Positions 1 to 10,924 of a stretch of DNA of 64,000 nt are shown piece by piece. The position numbers were made by a program, and so were the translations under genes. Source of the stretch: Welwitschia mirabilis (Eukaryota; Gnetophyta; Gnetopsida; Welwitschiales); NCBI GenBank assembly GCA_051453625.1, contig JBOZIK010000001.1:221739685-221803684 (forward strand). Direction: 5' to 3'. The stretch's first letter is position 1; each line of letters starts with the position of its first letter. The notes beneath the pieces are model-generated. The model was given only the letters and a program-made list of their open reading frames with translations. It was not told the origin of the DNA and made no database searches.

Positions 1-1110
1 GGTTATTATGGTTTTTACCATTGGTTTATTCATGATTATGCTAATATCTATAAACCCTTTCACTCATTACTAGAGAAAGAAGATAAATTTGAATGAAACA
101 AATTTTTTCAACTTTCTTTTGATAGGCTTAAATGTAAATTATTTCTTATGATCCTATAGTAAGGAGACCTAATTTAGAACTAGATTTTAAGCTTATGTAT
201 GATGTGAGTAATTTTGCCATGGATGAGATTCTTTNNNNNNNNNNNNNNNNNNNNNNNNNNNNNNNNNNNNNNNNNNNNNNNNNNNNNNNNNNNNNNNNNN
301 NNNNNNNNNNNNNNNNNNNNNNNNNNNNNNNNNNTGATAAGCTTAAATGTAAATTATTTCTTATGATCCTATAGTAAGGAGACCTAATTTAGAACTAGAT
401 TTTAAGCTTATATATGATGTGAGTAATTTTGCCATGGATGAGATTCTTTGTTAAAAACATAAAAATGATTCTAGAGTTATATCTTACCATAGCAAATCTT
501 TGCCTAGAGCTCAAATGAACTATATCACTTTAAAAAAAGAGATGCTAGCTATTATCTTTTGAATTTATTCTCTTCGATATTATCTTTTAGGCTTTCACAA
601 TAATGTNNNNNNNNNNNNNNNNNNNNNNNNNNNNNNNNNNNNNNNNNNNNNNNNNNNNNNNNNNNNNNNNNNNNNNNNNNNNNNNNNNNNNNNNNNNNNN
701 NNNNNNAAAATATAAAAATGATTCTAGAGTTATATCTTACCATAGTAAATCTTTGCCTAGAGCTCAAATGAACTATATCACTTTAGAAAAAGAGATGCTA
801 GCTATTATCTTTTAAATTTATTCTCTTCGATATTATCTTTTAGGCTTTCACAATAATGTTTACATTAACCATGCTACCATTTGTTACTTTATAAGTAGAA
901 AATATTCTAGTGCATGTTTAATTAGATGGATCCTTCTTATTCAAAATTCCATCATAGATAAAGCAGGGAAGCATAACTATGTTGTCGATCACTTATCTTA
1001 ACTTTCTTCTCCTCCAAATAATTCTATCATTGATGATTCATTTTTAGATAAACAACTTTTTACTATATCATCTTCTCATCCCTCTCCTTAGTATGCATAC
1101 ATTGTTAACT
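1..1110 (+). pseudogene. Ty3/gypsy (Athila/Tat-like) reverse transcriptase end and RNase H remnant
   Basis: Frame 1 from base 1 reads GYYGFYHWFIHDYANIYKPF, which matches the end of plant gypsy reverse transcriptase (a GxYRRFIKDFSKI-type block). It is followed by an RNase H-like block with MYDVSNFAMDEIL, ISYHSKSLPRAQMNYITLEK and LRYYLLGFHNNVYINHAT, then VVDHLS, the usual RNase H/integrase linker. The frame is broken by stops at expected Trp, Gln and Arg codons (for example TGA after KFE) and by two N gaps (235-334, 607-706) whose flanks repeat each other. In the intact family these domains copy the element's RNA and remove it from the hybrid. Here it is a dead 5'-truncated piece, because the window begins inside it. 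Lineage is inferred from the linker and the downstream integrase. Confidence 0.85.
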
Positions 1111-1169
1111 ATCTTATGATCATAAAAACACCACAACACTAGATCTATAATTAATGCAAATGTTTTTTT

Positions 1170-2270
1170 CCATAGGATAGGTAACTATGAGTGGATAGAG
1201 CTACATTTTTACCATAGGTGTAAAGACCAAATTATAAGAAAATGTGTGCTTAATTGGGAAATACATAAAATCCTTTATCTTTGTCATGGTGATGTTTATG
1301 GAGAGCACTTTAGTGGACATAAAACAACAATGAAAATCCTTTATTCTAGTTTTTATTGGCCTTCTTTTTTTCATGATTCTTTTGATTTTTCTAAAAGGTG
1401 TAATTCTTGTCAGCGTTATGATAGCCTTATTCATTCATAGGATATGCTCCTTAGGTCTATTCTTAAGTGTGGCCCTTTTGATTATTGGGGTATTGATTTC
1501 AGTGGTTTTATTCACATTCTTCTTATAAGTATTATATTTTAGTGGTTGTAGATTACATAACTAAATGGATTGAAGCCATACCTACTCCTTTGAATAATGC
1601 CTAAATTGTTTGTTATTTTCTTAGAACTCATATCTTTTAGAAATTTTATTTTCTTAGAGTTATCATTAGTGATAAAGGTACTTATTTAATTAATTAGATT
1701 TGGCTTGTGCTTATCATCCTTAAACTAATGGATAGGCTGAAAATATCAACAAAGAAATAAAGAAAATATTACAAAAACTTGTCTCTATTAATAAAATGTC
1801 TTAGGCTTCTGAACTTAATGATGTACTTTGGGCTTACTATACTACTTGACATACTTATCTTGGTTTTTAACATTATGGATCCGTATATGGTAAAGTTTGT
1901 GTTTTACCTAATGATGTATGTTATAATTTGTATCGTGCATCTCATCAACTTAATATTATGGATTTTCATAAAAATATTAAATATAAATTAACTCAATTAG
2001 ATCATCTTGATAAAAAAATAACTTGTGCCATACATCATTAATTAATATGTAAAGCCCAAGTAAAGTTCAAACATGATAAAAAGATATTCTATAAAAAGTT
2101 TAAACCTGGTCAACTTAGCTTGTTATACAACACTAGAGTTTATCTTTTGAATAACAAGTTGACCTCTAAATGGTTAAGTCCTTACCTTATAAAGAAAGTG
2201 TATTCTAATGGCTCAATTAAAATTTTAGAATTAGAGACTAGATATATTTAGAAGGTTAATTGGTAATGAT
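1170..2270 (+). pseudogene. Ty3/gypsy (Athila/Tat-like) integrase remnant
   Basis: This continues the upstream pol remnant. The zinc-binding H2C2 region is visible as LYLCHGDVYGEHFSGH, then FYWPSFFHDSFDF and CNSCQR at about 1275-1420. The catalytic core follows (YWGIDF; VVDYITKWIEAIP; IISDKG; then AYHP*TNG*AEN, where stops replace two Gln codons). The C-terminal part has ALWAY-like, VYGKVCVLP and VYSNGSIKILELE blocks, the last typical of Athila/Tat integrases. In live elements this enzyme inserts the cDNA. Several in-frame TAG/TAA stops and small shifts show it is non-functional. No chromodomain is seen at its end, unlike the chromovirus at 35-59 kb. Confidence 0.85.
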
Positions 2271-4900
2271 CGAAATTATATGAATATCTTTAGATGCAAT
2301 CATGAACATGATAGAAGTGCTTATTTTGGAGGTTTCCTTAGATAAGGAGGAATTCCTTCCTATCATTATCTGTGTCCTTTCTTAGCCTACTTATTTTTTT
2401 GATATTATGATGTTACTTGATCATCTTTTATACTTAACTTATATATTGCTTTATGAAGTTTCATAGCTAGTATTCTTATGTGGGTATTTACAGTGGTAAG
2501 ATTNNNNNNNNNNNNNNNNNNNNNNNNNNNNNNNNNNNNNNNNNNNNNNNNNNNNNNNNNNNNNNNNNNNNNNNNNNNNNNNNNNNNNNNNNNNNNNNNN
2601 NNNTCATCTTTTATACTTAACTGATATATTGCTTTATGAAGTTTCATAACTAGTATTCTTATGTGGGTATTTACAGTGATAAGATTGGATTCACCCAATC
2701 TTGAGACATTTCCATGTCTATAGACTTCATTTGAAGAAAGATGCCTTGGTTTCTTATGCCTTTTTTAATCGAGTTAAGGTCTTGGATTGTTTGAGAGTGT
2801 TCTTGTCTATCTTTATATTACTAATTCACCTTTATCTTTTTGAGTGTGTGACATGTGGGAATTTTTTTCCCAACACAAAAAAAAAAACAAAAAGAAAAAG
2901 AAGAGAAATAAAGCTATTATATTTTGTACTTAAAATAAAAATACATGACCACCATGATGTTCTACTGCATTGAGGTAAATATTTCTAAAAGGAGTTTTTG
3001 GCAGTATTGGTAGCTATAAAAACTCCACTGGTGGATCAATGGGCTATGCTTCATGCGTCCCTACTCCTCTGATAGTGGTTGCACTTCCTTCATAATGGTA
3101 TAAGAAATAAACTTTAAGGTTAGAAATTAGTGGTATTCTTAGTGTTATTAGAAGCATTGCTTATTTCATGGACTCTTAATATTCCTACTTGGTCATTTTA
3201 CTTTTAAAGATTCAAGTGTAGTTGTGGGGTGAGAGCAGGAGAGTTCATTTCTAAGTAACTTTTAATTTTTACATTCATTATTTTATGCACTTGAAACTTT
3301 AACTATCACCATAACTACTACTTTTACAAGTGAACTTTATGAAGTATATACATTTTGTTATGCATATTTACTCAGGTGATGTTATGATGTTTTCTTTAGA
3401 AGTTTTCTAGATTAGTGCTTAAAATAGGTAAACAATCTTTTCCTTATTCCTTGTGACCATTTTCACTCTATGTTTCTTCAGTTTTTCAGTTTAAACTTTT
3501 AAAGTCATTTATAGATTTTTAATTATTTCATAGGACCTTAATCATGTAGTAGTTTCCTTACTATTATTTCATGTTAAATCCTTTTTCAGTGAGCATTTAA
3601 GAANNNNNNNNNNCATGAGTTCCTTTGTAGCTTATGAAGTTTTGAGTTTACTATGATTTCCTTTTCTATTTAGACACATTAATATAGTTTTTCTTATAGG
3701 TTTTGAACGTAGATAATCTATTTTCTTTAGTTATAGTTTTTTATTTCTTGTATGTTTATCATTTTTTCCTTTATTTTTCTTGGTTTTCTATCTAAATTTT
3801 CTGTCTTTCTAAGTTTTTCTGTTTAAAACTGCTAATTAAATGATCATATCTAAGCTTAAGCTTTTTGGTTGATATTTTTCTTTCTAAAAACCTTTTCTTG
3901 TTCTGTTGTTTACCTGGTTAACTAGATTACACTGGGTGGACACTGGACTAATTTTTTCTGAGAGTTGTCCTAGGGCTGTCGTTTGGACAATGATAGTNNN
4001 NNNNNNNNNNNNNNNNNNNNNNNNNNNNNNNNNNNNNNNNNNNNNNNNNNNNNNNNNNNNNNNNNNNNNNNNNNNNNNNNNNNNNNNNNNNNNNNNNATC
4101 TTTTCCTGTTTTGTTGTTCACCTAGTTAACTAGATTACACTGGGTGAACACTGGACTAATTTTTTCTGAGAGTTGTCCTAGGGCTATCGTTTGGACAATG
4201 ATAGTGTGATAAAACCATAACCCAAACCCTCTTTCTTATTTTTCCTATTTTTTGTTATTTTTTCCTATTTCTTTAAGAGACAACAATCCCTCTAGCCTAT
4301 ACCAGCATTATGGAACTTATCTTACTAGATTTCATATCCAGATTTGCAAGATTTTAGTAAATTTTAAAAAATGAGGTCTATTTTTCTCTCCTCTAATTTT
4401 TCACTTTATTATCCCATTTCCAACCTTTTGATACATAGTTTTTACATATATCATTTAGTTTTTTTCACTCTCCATTTTAGAACTTATGTATTTAAATTTC
4501 ACTGTGTATTTGTTGAGTTATGAACATTTTTGTATTTTACGATGTATTTTTAAATTTTCACCTTTTACACTTATTTTCTTGTAAACCATATGTAAAAATG
4601 TAGTGATCCTTTTAGGTAAAATTAATCAACTTGATGTGTTCTATAAGTTTGCTAAATTAGATTTTTTTTGGTAATTGAGCACTTCAAATTTTTACTTCAT
4701 GTGGGACCCATTAAGAATCTATTTTTTGAATTTTTGGATATTTCTCATTTTTTCTCTCACATTTAGGAAATCCAGGACACATTATAACTTTTAGGAGAAG
4801 GGGATAGAACATATTTTTAATATTTTTTATAGTTTTTTTATCGATTCTAAAGGTCATTATTGTGCATCCATACAATTTTTTTGACATATTTTTCTATTTT
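2271..4900. other. Non-coding spacer between pol and the late reading frame
   Basis: No protein domain was recognised on either strand. The stretch is very T-rich on the plus strand. It contains two 100-N gaps (2504-2603, 3998-4097), each with the same sequence repeated on both sides, and a 10-N gap (3604-3613). A purine-rich run lies at about 2877-2912. It ends with a T-rich run and gcag just before the next reading frame, which would suit a splice acceptor, but that is only inference. Confidence 0.5.
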
Positions 4901-4904
4901 TGCA

Positions 4905-6130
4905 GGATGTTTTTTGTGTTTTCGATTGAGTAGGCCTCATATACATAAAGTAGACATGCTGAGGTTAAGGCTAAAGTAATAGAGGAGGAGACAGGTCCTC
5001 TAGTTAAGTCAGAGATAGAGTGTGCAGAGCCCGCACATCCACCACCTTAACACAGTCATTCCTTGATCATTTAGACAATTAGTATCTATGTTGAGCAATA
5101 CTTTCATGATTTCATGAGCTATACCAAGCTAGAGATGGACTAGATATTGACTAACTTACAGCTCTAATGGATTATACATGCACATGGGTTATAATAAGTA
5201 TCAAAGATGAGGGAGTTCTATGACATCATGCACATTGAGAGGTGACTTGATGCTTGTGGTCAATTATAGGATATAATTGTTGCATTTATATAGGACCATG
5301 AGATAGTCATTCTATCATCCCATATTATAGTTATCACAGATCTTGATGGGCTTGGAAATATACACATACACTCAGCTAGTAGAACTAAGAAGTGTCAAGC
5401 ATATGATGCCATTTTGAACATAGCAGCTAATCTGACTACTGATCGATGATGGGTAAATGTTACTTAGTTAACCCCATATACAGAGCTTTGCATAGAGGGC
5501 TAATGTGATGATTCATAACATCGGTCCATCTTTCCATGGTACTCATACCATGATAGCACAGTTGTAGATTTTAGTAGCTTTTAAAAAGGGGGAGAAGATG
5601 GACCTTTCTACATTTATTTGAAGAAGACTTAGATCCATGATAGATGCATGATATCTTTAGATACTTAGTTATCCTAGTATCCTCTCAACATTCTTTAGAT
5701 AGTTTAGGATAATAAATCTTATGGAAAAGCAACATTTATCACACATTCAAACATCCACTTACTATTTATAGGATATAGGTATACAGGTTTCAAGAGAGAT
5801 AAAGAGACCTCAAATATAGAGACCTATGGCTAGAGCTACTCTTAAGAAGATTTAGGCTCTTCTGATTAAGATTACTAAGGCCATTAGAGGTTTCATAGAC
5901 AGAGGTATCCACACACTTAATCATAGGATCTATGCTTTTGATCGAAGGGCATAGGTACTTGACTAGAGGACACACACTCTTGATCAAAGATAGTAGACAT
6001 TTGAGTAGAGGATCCTATCTATTGTGAGGAGAGTATAGCACACCGAGGACCAGATGGTCAACATGTACCAGCATGTTATTTCCATTTAGCAGAGTGTAAC
6101 TAAGACATTCCTAAGGTGGTAGGTATCTAA
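4905..6130 (+). pseudogene. Decayed late reading frame of the Athila-like element (env-position ORF) with heptad repeats
   Basis: The frame lies between the integrase and the polypurine tract, where Athila/Tat elements carry an extra ORF often called env-like or putative plant transposon protein. From 5207 one frame reads MREFYDIMHIER, VITDLDGLGNIHIHSASRTK and YDAILNIAANLTTDR, interrupted by TAG, TGA and TAA. A second frame (5795-6125) has a long basic segment made of 7-residue blocks (HTLNHRI, YAFDRRA, HTLDQR and similar), which suggests a coiled coil. All ten in-frame stops in that segment are TAG. No membrane segment or signal peptide was found, so an envelope role is not supported. Function is unknown and the frame is dead. 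Confidence 0.5.
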
Positions 6131-6790
6131 GGTAATGAGACAATCAAATCCATTTCTACATCTTTAGATGTCCATTTCCCCATATATCTTGAGCATCCTC
6201 CTTCTTTTCCCCCTACTCCTAAACCAACTAATGAGCCATGGTTTATCATGCATAGATGAGGGAAGTGATTTTATATTGTTATTTTATATCTCCTCTTCTA
6301 TATATTTTTTTACTAAAAAACTCTCTTTTGATATGATATAGGAACTTTATTTTTCTAGCATGATGTACTAATTTGCATCTGATTTTTAATGTTTATCTTT
6401 TAATATTTTACATGTTATTATGAGAATTCATTTTTACTTGGGCAATTTTTCATTCATTACTCCTTAATTCAGTGGAGTACTATTTTATTACATCTACTAA
6501 TTATCTGCAAAAACAAAAATTTTGTCATAGATTTCAAATTTTAAAAACTTTTTTTGATCTTGTCATCCCCTCCATCATCTAGATGATGATCCTTACAACT
6601 GATTAGTTGAGCTTCTAGTAAGTGAAATGTTTAGTTTTTTTTTTATTTTTCAAAATCTAGTATGTATCTCTATTGAATTCTGAAAATCTTTCTGAGATGA
6701 TTGCCTTAAGTATCTTAGTTGTTTTATTGTTTAATAAGTTGGTTCGTAAACATGGTTTACTAACTGATTTTGTTAGGGACTAATAAGGCT

Positions 6791-6801
6791 AAGTGGGGGG
6801 C
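6791..6801 (+). promoter_or_regulatory. Polypurine tract of the Athila-like element
   Basis: AAGTGGGGGG, followed at 6804 by TGTTATGATG, is a typical polypurine tract directly before a 3' LTR. It would prime plus-strand DNA synthesis during reverse transcription. A related block (GGCTAAGTGGGAGGATATGATG) occurs on the minus strand at 14962-14980. Confidence 0.65.
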
Positions 6802-6803
6802 TA

Positions 6804-8300
6804 TGTTATGATGCTAACTTATGCATATTTAATAGGATATTTCGAGCACTTTTATAAATAAATAGATAGGTAAATGCTTGATTTTTGCGATAATGAAGAG
6901 CTAAGATAAAAAGGATAAAAACATGATATCTCCATAATAATTTACAACATTTTGAATAATTCTAATTACTTATACATTTCTAAAGACAACTTCCTACATA
7001 AAACATTGAAGCTGATGCAATGATTAAAAATTTATTAAAGGCCATCATTCATCTAATTGTCTAGACAAATGTATGGATGACCGTATAAAGAGCACCAATT
7101 GGATGTTGACTGTAGTCTATCTAGCATTTAATATGGATTAATTATGAGGTGGTATCATCTCTTATATCATCTAGATGATCAGCTAAATGATACTGTTGTA
7201 ACATTTATACTAAATATTCACCTAACTTTTACCACACATGTTTCCGTTTCTCCTTATGTGACTGTTATGATTTATGCGCATCGTTCTGTCTATTTTATTG
7301 TGTGCTTGANNNNNNNNNNNNNNNNNNNNNNNNNNNNNNNNNNNNNNNNNNNNNNNNNNNNNNNNNNNNNNNNNNNNNNNNNNNNNNNNNNNNNNNNNNN
7401 NNNNNNNNNNNNNNNNNNNNNNNNNNNNNNNNNNNNNNNNNNNNNNNNNNNNNNNNNNNNNNNNNNNNNNNNNNNNNNNNNNNNNNNNNNNNNNNNNNNN
7501 NNNNNNNNNNNNNNNNNNNNNNNNNNNNNNNNNNNNNNNNNNNNNNNNNNNNNNNNNNNNNNNNNNNNNNNNNNNNNNNNNNNNNNNNNNNNNNNNNNNN
7601 NNNNNNNNNNNNNNNNNNNNNNNNNNNNNNNNNNNNNNNNNNNNNNNNNNNNNNNNNNNNNNNNNNNNNNNNNNNNNNNNNNNNNNNNNNNNNNNNNNNN
7701 NNNNNNNNNNNNNNNNNNNNNNNNNNNNNNNNNNNNNNNNNNNNNNNNNNNNNNNNNNNNNNNNNNNNNNNNNNNNNNNNNNNNNNNNNNNNNNNNNNNN
7801 NNNNNNNNNNNNNNNNNNNNNNNNNNNNNNNNNNNNNNNNNNNNTATTAAGTTGTGGCTACTTTGTGACACAGATGTGGTTCGATTAATACAAAACATTT
7901 TCTTGTGTGATTTTAATATGTGATTGTTTTTCATCCTCATAGTTTATGTTTCTTTTGATCTGATGAAAATTTCTCTAGTGATATAGGTTATGAGGGCAAC
8001 CTTTATTAAAGTTTTGCTTGGTTAGTTTAGGTTAGGTGTATTGTTGTTTTCTTTTCTTAAATTAGCTTTGCACAAGTCTATTATATTTTACTTTCATGCA
8101 TTACAAGTTATTTCTATAGATTAGTGTACAAGTATTTCTTTTGGAAAGCAACTCTCTTATTTCTTACTTTGACCTTCAATATATTATAACATTTGGGTTA
8201 CTCTCATCTATATTAGTGTGTTGTGTTTATGCATTAATAGGATTCTACTCAAGATGTAAACATTGCTAAATATGCACCACAACAATATTAGAAGTTTAAT
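6804..8300 (+). repeat. Probable 3' LTR of the Athila-like element, interrupted by a 535-N gap
   Basis: The LTR is inferred to start with TG at 6804, just after the polypurine tract. A TATA-like box (gtataaagag) lies at about 7084-7093. The stretch 7310-7844 is N, and the right end of the LTR cannot be fixed because no partner LTR is in the window. No coding content was seen at 7845-8300. Confidence 0.4.
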
Positions 8301-8304
8301 GTTT

Positions 8305-9930
8305 TACTTTAACACCATTTAATGTTTATAGTAAATGATTTACTGATTAGAGCTGAGTTCATAGCATAGTCTATTTAAGTCATGTATATATCTTTTAGGC
8401 TTTAATCATTTAGGCTTGAATCCTATAATGTGTTAGTCAGTTTGTGGTTCATACCCATGTGTTCATTGGGCATGTACATATATACACTTTAATGTATTAA
8501 ATATGAATCACAAGTAGGAGATAGAAATTTGATGAAGGCTAAGATGGGCCACCTATGGATCCTTGTCTGGTTAAAGAATTATTAAACTTGGTAAGTGTGG
8601 TACTACTCCTTATGAATTAACATTTTAAGTAAAACTAATTTATTAATTAATTGATAATACTCTTGTTTTATAATGACATATCATTGTGAATTAATAAAAT
8701 GATGGTTACTTTTATGATTTTTTTAATTTAACTTGATATTATCTTATGATAATAATCACTTTTAATGGTAAGAAATAGAATTATCCATTTTCATATTCTT
8801 TTAAAATGTATTTATAATCTATTCAAAATCAATATTGATTTGGTATAAATAAATGTGAAGTAATGAATTAAAAATCCTAATATTTATCATGAACAAATAA
8901 TATTAAGATTTTTTATATTAATTAGTAATCATATGTTTCTATTTAAAACTAGCTCTGTCTAGTGGTATGAATATATGTTCTTTTAATTAAATAATAAATA
9001 CAATCATAGAAAAATCTCAAGGCTCTATGTTAACTATCACTTGATAAAGCATAGGATATAAATAAAATAGTATACATATGATACATGGTTTTTTATGGGC
9101 CTTGATGATATGAGTGTTATGATTCCTATTATGAATAAAAATTTTAAATAAAAATAATCATATTTTATTCATTTACTATTTCTAACATAAGACCCAATAC
9201 ATAATACACTATGTTACTTGTTATAAGATGTATTTAATCATTCAAAAAACAACTATAAGAGGTGTTAACACATATGCATGATGTTGATATGAGGTTTAGA
9301 TATATAGTTAATTTTACTTCATTCACTTATTACATGATTTAAAACTTATTAGTCTTTGTAGAAATTTCCTAAAATTAATTAATCAATTTAGGTAAATAGT
9401 AGTTATTATTATCATCTATCCTTATAAAGTATCTGTAACCATCATCAATAATGAATACCATGAAAAGTACAATGTAAACTGCTAATAATACCTTTTAGAT
9501 CCCTTTGGAAGGATGGTTCATTGATTATCATGCTAAAATCCTAAATCTATAAATAGAGATTATGAAAAGGCATAAAGTAAACTTTCAAATCTAATTACGT
9601 AATTAATGATAATGTAGAAGTTATAAAGAAGGCATTTATAAGTTTAAGAAAAATTATCCATAATTACTTTCCATTTTTAACATAAAAATTAATAGGAAAT
9701 TACTCTTATTAATTTGAAAAATCATATGTTATCTACTACTTTATGTTCTTTGAATGTTTATGAATGATCCAAATTAAAATATATGAATATTTAAATTTTA
9801 CATCCTAATTTTTTCTATAGGGAATAAAGCATAAGGGAAATTTAAATTTTTAAAACTTTAAAAAATGATAATTAAGATTAATCCTCTATTTAAAATACTC
9901 ATATCTCATCTAGTTAAGTCAAATCATATA
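8305..9930. repeat. Repeat R, copy 1 (partial)
   Basis: This shares long similar blocks, in the same order, with 10925-12530: AATCCTATAATRTGTTAG, GGTTCATACCCATGTGTTCAT, GGGCCACCTATGG, TCTCAAGGCTCTA and TTTTTCTATAGGGAATAAAG. It is cut by a 100-N gap at 9931-10030. No protein domain was recognised. The family could be a long LTR or a non-autonomous element. Confidence 0.75.
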
Positions 9931-10030
9931 NNNNNNNNNNNNNNNNNNNNNNNNNNNNNNNNNNNNNNNNNNNNNNNNNNNNNNNNNNNNNNNNNNNNNN
10001 NNNNNNNNNNNNNNNNNNNNNNNNNNNNNN

Positions 10031-10734
10031 CTATGTTTATGAGGGCCATATGGCAAAAGAGATTATGGTTTATAACCATTATGAAGTATTTATGATGGAT
10101 GATATAATAATAGTTAAAAAACATCATTATAATGTTTTAATAATGGTTTCTAGTCATGATTACAATACATTTTTGTTATAGTATTATGTTAATTTTTTTC
10201 CATATCTATTGCTTCATTTCAAAAACTTCGTTCATCCTTATAAATTGAGAATCATATTGCATTCATGGATCTGATAAGCACTTGCCTCCTTGTAACTTTC
10301 TAAGATTCTATATTCTTCCCAATCATTACAAGATAACTACTAAATGAGAAAAAGTTGTTATTATGTCTAAATGAAATTATGTACTTGCATTAATAGTTAT
10401 TTTGTATTTTCATTATTGATGAATTAAGTTTGATCTCTAATAGCTTCTCTTTTATTTTATTTTATGATCGATGCATCTCTGATTACTTTCAGTATACTAA
10501 AAATAATATCTAGTAATATTCTAATGGTTCATTAAGTATATTGTTACTTCACTAATTTTTTAGGGTTTCAAAATAAATATGATGAATGTATAAGACTTCA
10601 TAACATCTATTATGCTTTTCATATCTTATACCACATTATAAGATACTTTATCTTTGAATGATGATAATAATATTTTATTTATTTTAAGGAAATTATATGT
10701 ATATTCTATGTGGTGTACACTACATAATAGCTCA
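10031..10734. other. Unassigned AT-rich stretch
   Basis: No gene, domain or repeat copy was recognised between the gap at 9931-10030 and the SINE-like sequence. Confidence 0.4.
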
Positions 10735-10875
10735 TTCAAGGTCTATGTAAACTTACGAGGACAGATACTAAGGTGTAATGTATTATTAGTCCCCTTTCTT
10801 CTATAGGGATTTGAACCTATGACCCTAGGTTTGTATGTGCCTTGATCTTACCACTAGATTAAGATATCTTGGACT
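10735..10875 (-). repeat. tRNA-derived SINE-like element with pol III A and B boxes
   Basis: On the minus strand, 10862-10847 reads TTAATCTAGTGGTAAG, like an A box of plant tRNA-derived SINEs, and 10817-10807 reads GGTTCAAATCC, an exact B box. The spacing of about 30 bp is right for an internal pol III promoter. No credible cloverleaf with an anticodon arm can be folded, and unrelated sequence (CTCGTAAGTTTACATAGACC) continues downstream. A SINE head is therefore likelier than a tRNA gene. The 3' tail was not identified. Confidence 0.6.
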
Positions 10876-10924
10876 TGAATGATAGTAATATTTTTTTAAT
10901 ATTAGAATTTTAATTTCTATACTT

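Noticed and set aside
2701-2973. 90-codon plus frame after the gypsy integrase
   Set aside because: It ends in a Lys-rich run from an A-rich tract, has no domain and lies in the element's non-coding spacer.
4905-6130. A true envelope gene
   Set aside because: Position alone suggests it. No signal peptide, transmembrane segment or fusion-like feature is readable, so it is described only as a late ORF of unknown role.
7144-7940. Long reading frames of 180-260 codons across 7310-7844
   Set aside because: Almost all codons are N; the real sequence on each side is short and AT-rich with no domain. The same holds for frames over 35780-36085, 54133-54877, 56661-56857, 57855-58454 and 59860-60350.
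10800-10875. A functional tRNA gene on the minus strand
   Set aside because: A and B boxes are present, but no acceptor stem pairing or proper anticodon arm can be drawn, so a SINE head is preferred.
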